A DNA stretch of 64,000 bases from Paludibacteraceae bacterium (GTDB lineage Bacteria > Bacteroidota > Bacteroidia > Bacteroidales > Paludibacteraceae), in assembly GCA_016297215.1 (NCBI GenBank), contig JAEDGZ010000003.1, forward strand, positions 51,333 through 115,332, given 5' to 3'. This document shows, piece by piece, positions 32,893 to 40,121 of the stretch. The notes under the pieces are model-generated. The model saw only the letters and a program-made list of their open reading frames with translations. It did no database searches and was not told where the DNA came from. Every line of letters begins with the position of its first letter. The stretch's first letter is position 1. A program made the translations under genes and the position numbers.

Positions 32893-34290
32893 TTAGTGTT
32901 GTTGCCCCTTTGGGTGCGGCCTGGAGACCGCACCTCCTTTGGCTTTTCCACCATGGTGCGGCATGGAGACCGCACCTCCATGACTTTTTACACTATGGTG
33001 CGGTCTGGAGGACGCACCTCCTTTGGCGTTGTAAGGTCTCTTGGTGGAGAAAGATTTGCTCTCGCTCTTTCTTTCGTTGGAGGGATGCAGGGTTTTGAAA
33101 TCCTTGTGGGTGCCGGAGAAGAGGTCGTAGCGGCAGAAGAGACAGTCTAACTCGCCGTTGAGCAGGTGCACCTTGCGGCTCGGCTTGAGTCCGATACATT
33201 TCAGCGCGTCCTCGTTGGAAGAGATAATCCATGCCGTCGCCCCCGCAAACTGATGTTTGAGCGTAGTGCCTATCGCCTGATAGAGTTGGAGGACGTTCTT
33301 ATCCTGCGCGAGCCGCTCGCCATAAGGCGGGTTCATCATGACGAGTGGGCGAGGTTGCTCGGCGGTCTCCACCGCGGGCGAGACGCCCGCGTCCCCAGTG
33401 GGCATCTGCGCGGCAAAGGGTTGTTTGATTTCCTCTAAGCGGATTTGTCGGACGGAGATGAAGCGTTGCTGGTTTGCGGCTTGGACGTTCTTGAGGGCAG
33501 CCTGCACGGCGTAGTAACCCGCATCAGAGCCATAGATGTGGTGCTCAAAAGCACGCTCGCGAGAGTCATCGTTGTATATCGCCTCAAAGAGGTCTGCATC
33601 GAAATCGCGCCATTTCTCAAAAGCAAATCCCTTGCGGAAGATACCCGGGGCGATATTCTGCGCGATGAGTGCCGCCTCTATCAGAAGTGTACCCGAACCG
33701 CACATAGGGTCGTAGAAATCCGACTCTCCGCGCCAGCCCGTCATCAGAATCATGCCTGCGGCGAGTGCCTCGTTGATAGGTGCCTCGGTGTTCGCCTCGC
33801 GGTAGCCACGTTTGTGCAGGCTCTCGCCAGAACTATCGAGGGATATGGTAACCGTCTCGTTGGCAATATGCACGTTGAGCGACAAATCGGGGTCTGTTAC
33901 CTTGACGCTCGGACGCTGGTTCTCGCGCGCCATCCAATAGTCGGCTATCGCGTCTTTCACGCGGTAGGTAACGTACTTCGAGTGGCGGAAGGTTTCCGAA
34001 TGGACAGTTGCATCAATAGCAAAAGTGGTCTTCGCAGTCATATACACGCTCCAGTCAAGAGCTTTCGCCTGCTCATAGACGGCATCGGCGTCCTTGGCAC
34101 GGAAGGTAGCAATAGGCACCAACACGCGCGAGGCGGTGCGGAGACAGAGGTTAGCGCGATAGAGGAGCGCCTTATCGCCCGTGAAAGAGACCGCACGGCG
34201 CTCTTTCTGTATATCGTTCGCACCGAGTTCGGTCAGTTCTTGTGCGAGGATGTCTTCCAGTCCTTTGAATGTCTTGGCGAGGAGTTGCAT
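32893..34290 (-). CDS. THUMP-domain 23S rRNA (guanine-N2) methyltransferase, RlmL/YpsC type, with repeat-derived C-terminus
   Basis: A 465-residue protein. Residues about 1-160 are the N-terminal ferredoxin-like/THUMP part ('AKTFKGLEDILAQELTELGA'); about 160-410 is a Rossmann methyltransferase with 'DPMCGSGTLLIEAALIAQNI' (SAM loop) and 'NPPYGERL' (catalytic). Two additions coincide with palindromic repeats. 'PTGDAGVSPAVE' (about 298-309) comes from a family A element just before the NPPY motif. The last 42 residues are three 14-residue units (GGASSRPHHSVKSH, GGAVSMPHHGGKAK, GGAVSRPHPKGQQH) from three tandem B elements. The core appears functional. Confidence 0.88.
   Translation of the reverse strand: MQLLAKTFKGLEDILAQELTELGANDIQKERRAVSFTGDKALLYRANLCLRTASRVLVPIATFRAKDADAVYEQAKALDWSVYMTAKTTFAIDATVHSETFRHSKYVTYRVKDAIADYWMARENQRPSVKVTDPDLSLNVHIANETVTISLDSSGESLHKRGYREANTEAPINEALAAGMILMTGWRGESDFYDPMCGSGTLLIEAALIAQNIAPGIFRKGFAFEKWRDFDADLFEAIYNDDSRERAFEHHIYGSDAGYYAVQAALKNVQAANQQRFISVRQIRLEEIKQPFAAQMPTGDAGVSPAVETAEQPRPLVMMNPPYGERLAQDKNVLQLYQAIGTTLKHQFAGATAWIISSNEDALKCIGLKPSRKVHLLNGELDCLFCRYDLFSGTHKDFKTLHPSNERKSESKSFSTKRPYNAKGGASSRPHHSVKSHGGAVSMPHHGGKAKGGAVSRPHPKGQQH
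32913..33018 (+). repeat. Three tandem family B palindromes at 42-bp period, inside the methyltransferase gene
   Basis: GGTGCGG...CCGCACC elements start at 32913, 32955 and 32997, exactly 42 bp apart; the third has a mismatched arm (ACGCACC). The period is 14 codons, so all three are read in the same frame. Confidence 0.9.
33373..33391 (+). repeat. Family A palindrome inside the methyltransferase gene
   Basis: CGCGGGCG-aga-CGCCCGCG followed by TCCCCAGTGGGC, a compensated variant of the intergenic A elements (both arms changed so the stem is kept). It is read in frame as 'GDAGVSPAV'. Confidence 0.85.
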
Positions 34291-34308
34291 GAGAGAATTA
34301 TGAATTAT

Positions 34309-34402
34309 GAATTATGAATTATGAGTGCGCATGCTCTGATTTAATTATGAATTAGGAATTATGAATTATGAGTGCGCATGCTCTGATTTAATTATGAATT
34401 AG
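34309..34402. repeat. 47-bp tandem duplication
   Basis: Two identical 47-bp units (34309-34355, 34356-34402), each built from GAATTATGAATTATGAG, a GTGCGCATGC core and TGATTTAATTATGAATTAG. The second unit contains the stop codon and last four residues of the LolC/E-type permease. Confidence 0.9.
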
Positions 34403-35665
34403 GAGATCCTCCTCTTTTGTGCGTAGGGTGCGGGTGGCATAGTAGGCAGCGAGGAAGCCCATGAGGAGGACGACGGCAGCGACGGCGAGCACATCTCCTG
34501 CCTGCACCAAGACGGGGTAAGCGGAGATGACATAGTCGGTCCCGGAGCCGAGTTTGAGCAAGCCATAGTGCTGCTGGAGGAGGCAGAGGACAAGCCCGAT
34601 GAGCAGTCCGATAAATGCGCCGAGCGTGGTGATTAGCCATCCCTCATAGAGGAAAGTGCGGCGGATGGTTTTGTTTGTTGCGCCGAGGTGCCGGAGGATA
34701 CGGATGTCCTCCTGCTTGTCAATGATAAGCATGGAGAGCGATCCGATGACGTTGAAGCATGCGATGAGCAGGATGAACGCGAGCAGGAGGGCAGTGAGGA
34801 GTTTCTCTATCTTGAGGATACGGAAGAAATCCGCCTGCTGCTCGTAGCGGTCGGCGACGATGTAGCCGTCTCCGAGGCAGTCGCGGAGTTGGGTTTTCAT
34901 CCGATGCATGGAAGTTGTGGTGGTGCCTGGAGACCGCACCTCCTTGGAGTATGACTTGTGGTTTAACTGCAACTCGAGTGCCGTTACCGTGAGTGTATCG
35001 TACTGAAAGAGCCTTCGGGCGAGGGGCAAGGAAACCAAAAGAAGTTGGTCGTCGTAGGTCGTCTGATTGACGGCAAAGGTGCCAGCCATGAAGGCAGTCT
35101 CGTGGAGGAAAGAATCGTCTGGTCGCAACATATTCACCCGTTCGAGCCGTTTGGGTGCATAGAGGTGGACAGCTCCGACGAAATGGGCGTTGATGCCTAT
35201 CTGCGCCGCCAAGCCGCGCCCCATCACGCAACGGTCGAAGGCACCGTCATAGACGGAGAAATAGCCATCTGTAAGGATGGAGTCAATATGGGTAATCTGC
35301 TGAAAGACCGTGTCCACGCCCATCACGCGTGCGGGCTGCTGGTGGTCTTTGTAGCGCACGAGCGCCGTCTCTTCCACCACCTCGGAGGCGGCTTGCACGA
35401 AAGGCAGGGCGAGCGCTTGCTGCACAGGAAGCGTGTCTAAACGAAAGGACTTGCCTTCGGCGGCGGTGATACGTATCTCGGGGTCGAACTCTGAGAACAT
35501 CTGCTCCACAAGCGCCCCAAAACCATTCATCACGCTGAGCACACACACCATGGCGGCAGCGACCACCCCTACCGCCGCCGCGCTCACGCCGGAGACAATA
35601 TTGATGGCATTGTGCCCCTTCTTGGAGAAGAGGTAGCGCCAAGCGATGTGCAGTTCGAGTTTCAC
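34388..35665 (-). CDS. LolC/LolE-type ABC transporter permease
   Basis: A 425-residue protein with an N-terminal 'HIAWRYLFSKKGHNAINIVS' block, helix 1 (about 20-50), a large extracytoplasmic domain (about 55-275) and three C-terminal helices (about 280-310, 325-350, 380-410), the FtsX/LolE layout. 'DIRILRHLGATNKTIRRTFL' is the coupling-loop text. It may take part in lipoprotein release. Residues about 242-250 ('KEVRSPGTT') come from a family B palindrome. Start is GTG 35665, overlapping the rbfA stop in a GTGA arrangement. Confidence 0.88.
   Translation of the reverse strand: MKLELHIAWRYLFSKKGHNAINIVSGVSAAAVGVVAAAMVCVLSVMNGFGALVEQMFSEFDPEIRITAAEGKSFRLDTLPVQQALALPFVQAASEVVEETALVRYKDHQQPARVMGVDTVFQQITHIDSILTDGYFSVYDGAFDRCVMGRGLAAQIGINAHFVGAVHLYAPKRLERVNMLRPDDSFLHETAFMAGTFAVNQTTYDDQLLLVSLPLARRLFQYDTLTVTALELQLNHKSYSKEVRSPGTTTTSMHRMKTQLRDCLGDGYIVADRYEQQADFFRILKIEKLLTALLLAFILLIACFNVIGSLSMLIIDKQEDIRILRHLGATNKTIRRTFLYEGWLITTLGAFIGLLIGLVLCLLQQHYGLLKLGSGTDYVISAYPVLVQAGDVLAVAAVVLLMGFLAAYYATRTLRTKEEDLLIHN
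34922..34940 (+). repeat. Family B palindrome (short variant) inside the permease gene
   Basis: GGTGC-ctggagacc-GCACC followed by TCCTTGGAG. Three bases of the usual left arm are missing, so the reading frame is kept and the segment reads 'KEVRSPGTT'. Confidence 0.8.
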
Positions 35666-35997
35666 TGTTTCAGCAGTTCGTCGATATGCTCCATGCGGTC
35701 GATGGTGTCATCGAGGTGGAAATGGAGTTCGGGGATGATACGCAACTGGTGTCGTTCGAGAGTGCCGAGTTCGCCGCGGAACTTACCCGTATGGTCTTGG
35801 ATAGCCGTCATGGTGTCTGCCACCTTGTTCTGCGGGAAGATGGAGAGATAGACGTGTGCTATCGCCAAGTCGGGGGACACACGCACCTCGCTGACGGAGA
35901 TGAGGGTGCCGGGCAGTGTGCGGGCAAATCGGAGGAAGATGTCGCTCAAGTCTTTTTGTATGAGACGCGCGATTTTGTGTTGTCGAGTGGTTTGCAT
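35662..35997 (-). CDS. rbfA: 30S ribosome-binding factor RbfA
   Basis: A 111-residue protein with the RbfA KH-like fold: 'QHKIARLIQKDLSDIFLRFA', 'ISVSEVRVSPDLAIAHVYLS' and 'LRIIPELHFHLDDTIDRMEH'. It assists late maturation of the 30S subunit, processing the 5' end of 16S rRNA. I chose ATG 35997 ('MQTTRQHK'), where relatives begin, rather than the ATG at 36060. It lies downstream of rpmH and overlaps the permease gene by 4 nt. Confidence 0.92.
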   Translation of the reverse strand: MQTTRQHKIARLIQKDLSDIFLRFARTLPGTLISVSEVRVSPDLAIAHVYLSIFPQNKVADTMTAIQDHTGKFRGELGTLERHQLRIIPELHFHLDDTIDRMEHIDELLKQ

Positions 35998-36116
35998 AGT
36001 AATGGTTGTATTACGAAGAAACCCACCCACGGCAGTTCTTCCGCCCGCAATGCGAGCCAACAGCCGGAGGCGGTCTAACTTCTAAAAATGTAACGGTCTA
36101 AGTTGTTCGCCGTTTA

Positions 36117-36275
36117 TTAAAACTTGTGGCGACCTTCGTCAGCAACAGTCAGTTTTTTGCGTCCTTTAGCACGACGAGCAGCCAACACGCGGCGACCGTT
36201 GGCAGTAGCCATTCTCTCGAGGAAACCATGTTTGTTACGACGCTTGCGTTGAGATGGTTGGAATGTACGTTTCAT
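36117..36275 (-). CDS. rpmH: 50S ribosomal protein L34
   Basis: A 52-residue basic protein, 'MKRTFQPSQRKRRNKHGF' continuing with 'LERMATANGRRVLAARRAKG' and ending in 'HKF'. This is a complete L34 sequence of Bacteroidota type. It is below the length of most automatic gene cut-offs. It is first of the minus-strand group rpmH-rbfA-permease, with a consensus promoter about 100 nt upstream. Confidence 0.96.
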   Translation of the reverse strand: MKRTFQPSQRKRRNKHGFLERMATANGRRVLAARRAKGRKKLTVADEGRHKF

Positions 36276-36377
36276 AGTGTTATTGTCTGTGTTTATGCCC
36301 TCTCCCGAGGACGAGTTATGTTAATTTACGAATTACGATTTACGAATTACGATTTATTTTGGGGCGAAAAGCGGGTG

Positions 36378-36407
36378 CAAAGGTACTGCTTTTTTTTGAT
36401 ATGACAA
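36378..36407 (-). promoter_or_regulatory. Promoter of rpmH
   Basis: Minus strand: TTG (36407-36405, part of TTTTG), 19-nt spacer, TACCTTTG (36385-36378). Confidence 0.72.
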
Positions 36408-36435
36408 AACTTTTTTGCATTTTTTTGCGAAATTG

Positions 36436-36467
36436 TTTGCACAAGCGAGAAAAAAGCACTAATTTTG
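36436..36467 (+). promoter_or_regulatory. Promoter reading toward recO
   Basis: TTTG (36436-36439), 20-nt spacer, TAATTTTG (36460-36467). The recO start is about 250 nt downstream. Confidence 0.65.
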
Positions 36468-36714
36468 CAGTCGGAAAGGGGAAGATTATAGCAAATACAT
36501 TTTGATAGCATTTTGATAATATCGGCGACATTTTGCCAATTTATCAAACACGCTTATATACCCGTTAAGACCCTTATTAGACCCTTACTTAACCCTTACT
36601 CAAACTCGACAAAAACACGAGCGCAATTGGATTAACATTTTGCTACAACTATGAACAGACAAATTAGCAGAATGTCATATAGCCTATCATAGAATTTCTA
36701 ATCTATACTTGAAG

Positions 36715-37302
36715 ATGCTTGCCGTTATTCTCTCTCTCCGTCCATACAGCGATCGCGCGCACATCGTGCACACGTACACACGCGCGTGCGGGCGCATGAA
36801 TTATATGGTATACGGTTTGGGGAAAAAGAAATCGTCGGGGTTGTATGCGCCGCTGTCGGTGGTAGAAATGGAGGTTTCCACATCGGGGAGGGCGATGGAA
36901 AGCGTGAAAGAGGCGCATTTGGCATATATACCACAACGACTTGCGACGGATATGCGGCGCCAGACGGTAGCGTTGTTCATCGCGGAAGTGCTTTACAGGA
37001 CGCTTAGGCATCCAATGGCAGATGAAGGGTTGTTTGATTTGATAGCGGCGACAGTGCGTTTGTTAGACAGTACAGAGCAGCCAGAGAACGTGCATTTGGC
37101 ATTTCTTGTCCGCCTCGCGGAGCAGTTAGGGTTCGCTATCAGCGGGGAGGAGCATCCAGAGTTAGTGGGTTTGCCCGAAGGGCGCAAAGGACGACAAGAG
37201 CAGTTGCGGGGGCTATGTAAGTACTTTGCACAGCACATAGACGGCTGGCAGGATCCACTGTCAATGGACGTGCTGACGGAGGTGTTTGCTTTCGGGAAAT
37301 AA
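36715..37302 (+). CDS. recO: DNA repair protein RecO (short form)
   Basis: A 195-residue protein resembling the Bacteroidales RecO N-terminal OB-fold ('LRPYSDRAHIVHTYTRACGR', 'MNYMVYGLGKKKS') and helical C-terminal part ('RQTVALFIAEVLYRTLRHP', 'HLAFLVRLAEQLGF'). Usual length is about 230-245, so the middle and C-terminal parts are shortened; no zinc-binding Cys cluster is seen. RecO loads RecA with RecR at gaps. ATG 36715 was preferred to TTG 36709. Confidence 0.83.
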   Translation: MLAVILSLRPYSDRAHIVHTYTRACGRMNYMVYGLGKKKSSGLYAPLSVVEMEVSTSGRAMESVKEAHLAYIPQRLATDMRRQTVALFIAEVLYRTLRHPMADEGLFDLIAATVRLLDSTEQPENVHLAFLVRLAEQLGFAISGEEHPELVGLPEGRKGRQEQLRGLCKYFAQHIDGWQDPLSMDVLTEVFAFGK

Positions 37303-37330
37303 CAGGATTTTTCATAAAAAGCAGAAAAGA

Positions 37331-37362
37331 TTTGCGTATATCAGAAAAAAGCCGTATCTTTG
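37331..37362 (+). promoter_or_regulatory. Promoter of metK
   Basis: TTTG (37331-37334), 20-nt spacer, TATCTTTG (37355-37362). Transcription would begin near 37370 and give a leader of about 115 nt holding the candidate riboswitch. Confidence 0.78.
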
Positions 37363-37377
37363 CAGGCGATTTTAGAA

Positions 37378-37467
37378 TCAGAGGATAAATTTGACTGCTT
37401 GCGACCTCTATAAAATAATGCTAAAACCTTGTGCCTCAAGCGAAAACAGTCGGCTTGAGGCTTTTTT
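37378..37467 (+). promoter_or_regulatory. Candidate SAM-II-like riboswitch with terminator upstream of metK
   Basis: The leader has a short stem AGAGG (37380-37384) / CCTCT (37405-37409) enclosing a loop with ATTTGACTG and CTTGC, followed by ATAAAATAATGCTAAAA (37410-37426). The order stem, UUU-A-C...UUGC loop, AUAAA...UGCUAAAA tail is that of SAM-II pseudoknot riboswitches. Downstream is a terminator: GCCTCAAGC (37433-37441) / GCTTGAGGC (37453-37461) then six T. Loop bases 37393-37401 can pair with CAAG and AGTC inside that terminator, which suggests an antiterminator. Regulation of SAM synthetase by SAM fits the class. The final G-C pairs of the canonical pseudoknot are not obvious. Confidence 0.5.
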
Positions 37468-37484
37468 ATCCCTAAACAAAACAA

Positions 37485-38732
37485 ATGAACTACCTATTTA
37501 CAAGTGAGTCGGTGTCGGAAGGACACCCCGACAAAGTGGCAGACCAAATCAGCGACGCTATTCTTGACAATTTCTTGGCGCAAGACGCCGACGCGCATGT
37601 GGCATGCGAGACGATGGTAACGACGGGGCAAGTGGTGATTGCCGGTGAGGTAACGAGTGCGAAGTACGTGGACGTGCAGCGCGTGGCGCGTGAGACGATA
37701 GCGCATATCGGCTACACGAAAGCGGCGTATAAGTTCGAGGCAGAGAGTTGCGGTATCTTCACCGCGCTGCATGAGCAGAGCGCCGACATCGCGCGCGGCG
37801 TGGACGGTCAGGGCACGGAGAACATAGGCGAGCAGGGCGCGGGCGACCAAGGCATGATGTTCGGCTATGCGACCAACGAGACGGAGAACTACATGCCGCT
37901 GACGCTGGACCTGGCGCACACTTTAGTCTATACGCTGGCGCGCATCCGCAAGGAAGGCAAGGAGATGACCTACCTGCGCCCCGACGCGAAGAGCCAAGTA
38001 ACCATCGAATACAACGAGCAGGGCGAGCCGCTGCGGATAGACACGATAGTGGTATCGACGCAGCATGACCCCGAGGTGAGCCAAGAGCAGATACGCGAGG
38101 ACATCCGGCGCGTGTTGCTGCCGCGCGTGGCGACACGCGATGCACGGTATGCGGCGCTGCTACAAGGCGAGTACAAACTGCTGGTGAACCCGACGGGGAT
38201 GTTCGTGATAGGCGGTCCTCACGGGGATACGGGCTTGACAGGACGCAAGATAATCGTAGATACCTACGGCGGCAGAGGTGCTCACGGCGGCGGGGCGTTC
38301 TCGGGCAAAGACCCATCGAAAGTGGACAGGTCGGCTGCCTACGCGGCGCGATGGATTGCGAAGAACATGGTGGCGGCAGGCGTGGCGCGCGAGATGCTGG
38401 TGCAGGTGTCGTATGCGATAGGCGTGGCGCAGCCCGTGAGCCTGTTTGTGAATACCTTCGGGACGGCGCAACACGGGCTGACGGACGGGGATATCGTGAA
38501 AATGATTCAGCAACTGTTTGACCTGCGTCCTGCGGCGATAGTGCGCGACCTGAAATTGAAGCAACCAATATACGAAGAGACAGCTCGGTACGGGCATATG
38601 GGACGCACTAATGAAGTGATAACCAAGACTTTCGTGGACGAGAATGGGCAGCCTTTCAGCCGCGAGGTGGAGTTGTTTACGTGGGAGAAGTTGGATAAGG
38701 TGGAGGAGATACGGAGGTTAATTAAGAATTAA
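37485..38732 (+). CDS. metK: Methionine adenosyltransferase (SAM synthetase)
   Basis: A 415-residue enzyme with all MetK motifs: 'TSESVSEGHPDKVADQISDA' at the N-terminus, 'GAGDQGMMFGYATNE' (ATP-binding hexapeptide GAGDQG), 'GGPHGDTGLTGRKI' and 'GGGAFSGKDPSKVDRSAAY' (P-loop-like). It makes SAM from methionine and ATP. The leader carries the candidate SAM-responsive switch. It is the first gene after recO on the same strand but has its own promoter. Confidence 0.97.
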   Translation: MNYLFTSESVSEGHPDKVADQISDAILDNFLAQDADAHVACETMVTTGQVVIAGEVTSAKYVDVQRVARETIAHIGYTKAAYKFEAESCGIFTALHEQSADIARGVDGQGTENIGEQGAGDQGMMFGYATNETENYMPLTLDLAHTLVYTLARIRKEGKEMTYLRPDAKSQVTIEYNEQGEPLRIDTIVVSTQHDPEVSQEQIREDIRRVLLPRVATRDARYAALLQGEYKLLVNPTGMFVIGGPHGDTGLTGRKIIVDTYGGRGAHGGGAFSGKDPSKVDRSAAYAARWIAKNMVAAGVAREMLVQVSYAIGVAQPVSLFVNTFGTAQHGLTDGDIVKMIQQLFDLRPAAIVRDLKLKQPIYEETARYGHMGRTNEVITKTFVDENGQPFSREVELFTWEKLDKVEEIRRLIKN

Positions 38733-38758
38733 GAATTAAGAATTAAGAGTTAAGAGTT

Positions 38759-39349
38759 ATGAGGGGGGAGACGAAACAGCGGATATTGGTGAGCGGGATT
38801 GTGGTTGTGGCGGTGGTGCTTGACCAGTTGCTGAAAGTGTATATCAAGACACATTTCATGTTGGGCGAGGCGCGACCGATAACCTCTTGGTTCTGGCTAT
38901 GCTTTGTGGAGAACAACGGGATGGCATTCGGCATTGAGTGGTTCTCGAAGTTGGCGTTGACGCTTTTCCGCATTGTGGTGGTAGGATTGATAGGCTGGTT
39001 TGTGCATGTGCTGATTAGGCAACAGGGCGATGGGAAACCGGTGCGGACGGGGTATCTGGTTTGCCTTGCGTGCGTGATAGCCGGTGCGCTGGGAAATATC
39101 ATCGACTGCGTGTTCTACGGCAAGATTTGGGACTATGCGGGGTGGTTCTACGGCAAGGTGGTGGACATGTTCTATTTTCCGCTGATTCACAACTCGGCAG
39201 GCGAGGTGATTTTCTTCCGACCCGTGTTTAACTTGGCGGACTCGTTCATCACTTGCGCCGTGATAGTGCTGCTGATATTCTACCATCGCGACCTGAATGA
39301 ATCGCTGAACGGGATAGAATGGCGACCGAAGAAAAGTGAGAAAGCATAG
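38759..39349 (+). CDS. lspA: Lipoprotein signal peptidase LspA
   Basis: A 196-residue membrane protein with four helices and the two catalytic Asp regions: 'GALGNIIDCVFYG' and 'FRPVFNLADSFI'. It also has 'ENNGMAFGIEWF', matching the conserved ENxGAAFG block. It removes signal peptides from prolipoproteins after lipidation, and this window encodes many such substrates. The gap to metK is filled with AAGAATT repeats. It overlaps the next gene by 14 nt. Confidence 0.94.
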   Translation: MRGETKQRILVSGIVVVAVVLDQLLKVYIKTHFMLGEARPITSWFWLCFVENNGMAFGIEWFSKLALTLFRIVVVGLIGWFVHVLIRQQGDGKPVRTGYLVCLACVIAGALGNIIDCVFYGKIWDYAGWFYGKVVDMFYFPLIHNSAGEVIFFRPVFNLADSFITCAVIVLLIFYHRDLNESLNGIEWRPKKSEKA

Positions 39350-40010
39350 GTTCATATTGCTTGGTATTTTGTTGGGCGTGGTGTGCTTGACGGGCTGTCG
39401 CCCTCGGGGGGTGTTGTCTTCGCGGGAGATGCGCAGCGTGTTGCACGATTTACACCGCGCGGACGCCATCTTGCAGGTGGCGGGCTACAACTACGGGCAC
39501 GACGCGGCGTTGGCAAAGTACTATCAGCAAGTACTTGAGAAACACGGGATTACGCAGGCGCAGTTCGACTCGTCGCTGGTGTGGTACACCGACCATCCGC
39601 AACGTTTTGATAAGATTTACCCGAAAGTGGTAGCGGACTTGGAGGCAGAGCGGACGGCATGGGAACTGGCGCACGAAGAGCGGGAGTTGCAGTTGCAGCC
39701 GGCAACGGCGGAACATTCTGCCGCAGAGGCGTTGCAGGCTGAGCAGCAGTTGGAGGAAGTGAAATGGCGGTTTGTGCACGGGTTGCGAGTGCGATATATC
39801 ATGGGCGCAGCACAGGACAGCATCGTGCAGGACAGTGTGCCGCTGTTGGGACCGATAGGCATGGAAAATCAGCCCGTTGACTCCACGAAACAGCAAGAAA
39901 CGCCCGAAAATGACATAAAAATGCAAAAAAGTGCGCGAGACTCTTGCGTATTCAAAAAAAAAGTAGTACCTTTGCACGCTTTTTCGGGCTTACGCCCAAA
40001 AGATAACTAA
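39336..40010 (+). CDS. DUF4296 lipoprotein
   Basis: A 224-residue protein starting with GTG inside the lspA 3' end. It has a lipobox ('GVVCLTGCRPR', Cys about 21), then the DUF4296 domain ('MRSVLHDLHRADAIL', 'VLEKHGITQAQFDSSLVWYT') and a Gln/Glu-rich helical region. Function unknown; the family is regularly next to lspA in Bacteroidales. The last 25 codons overlap the rplM promoter, so the low-complexity tail 'CVFKKKVVPLHAF' is partly a translated promoter. Confidence 0.82.
   Translation: MRKHRFILLGILLGVVCLTGCRPRGVLSSREMRSVLHDLHRADAILQVAGYNYGHDAALAKYYQQVLEKHGITQAQFDSSLVWYTDHPQRFDKIYPKVVADLEAERTAWELAHEERELQLQPATAEHSAAEALQAEQQLEEVKWRFVHGLRVRYIMGAAQDSIVQDSVPLLGPIGMENQPVDSTKQQETPENDIKMQKSARDSCVFKKKVVPLHAFSGLRPKDN
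39944..39974 (+). promoter_or_regulatory. Promoter of rplM-rpsI, inside the DUF4296 gene
   Basis: TTG (39944-39946), 20-nt spacer, TACCTTTG (39967-39974). It lies within the last codons of the DUF4296 frame. A small hairpin GGGC-ttac-GCCC (39985-39996 region) follows in the leader. Confidence 0.75.
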
Positions 40011-40121
40011 ATTTATTAACGCCAAGTTGGGCAGTTGCACAGATTCTAATTAAGAATTTTGAATTAAGAATTAAGCGTGCGTAAAAAGGTCTGTCGGCTT
40101 GGTCTAAAAAACAACAGATTA

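Larger units (their letters stand above)
36276..36714. other. Divergent promoter region between rpmH and recO
   Basis: About 440 bp without a gene. It holds the two back-to-back promoters (36378-36407 minus, 36436-36467 plus), a TTTACGATTTACGAATTACG repeat near 36330-36355 and an 11-bp-period ACCCTTATTAG/ACCCTTACTTA run at 36566-36600. Confidence 0.75.
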
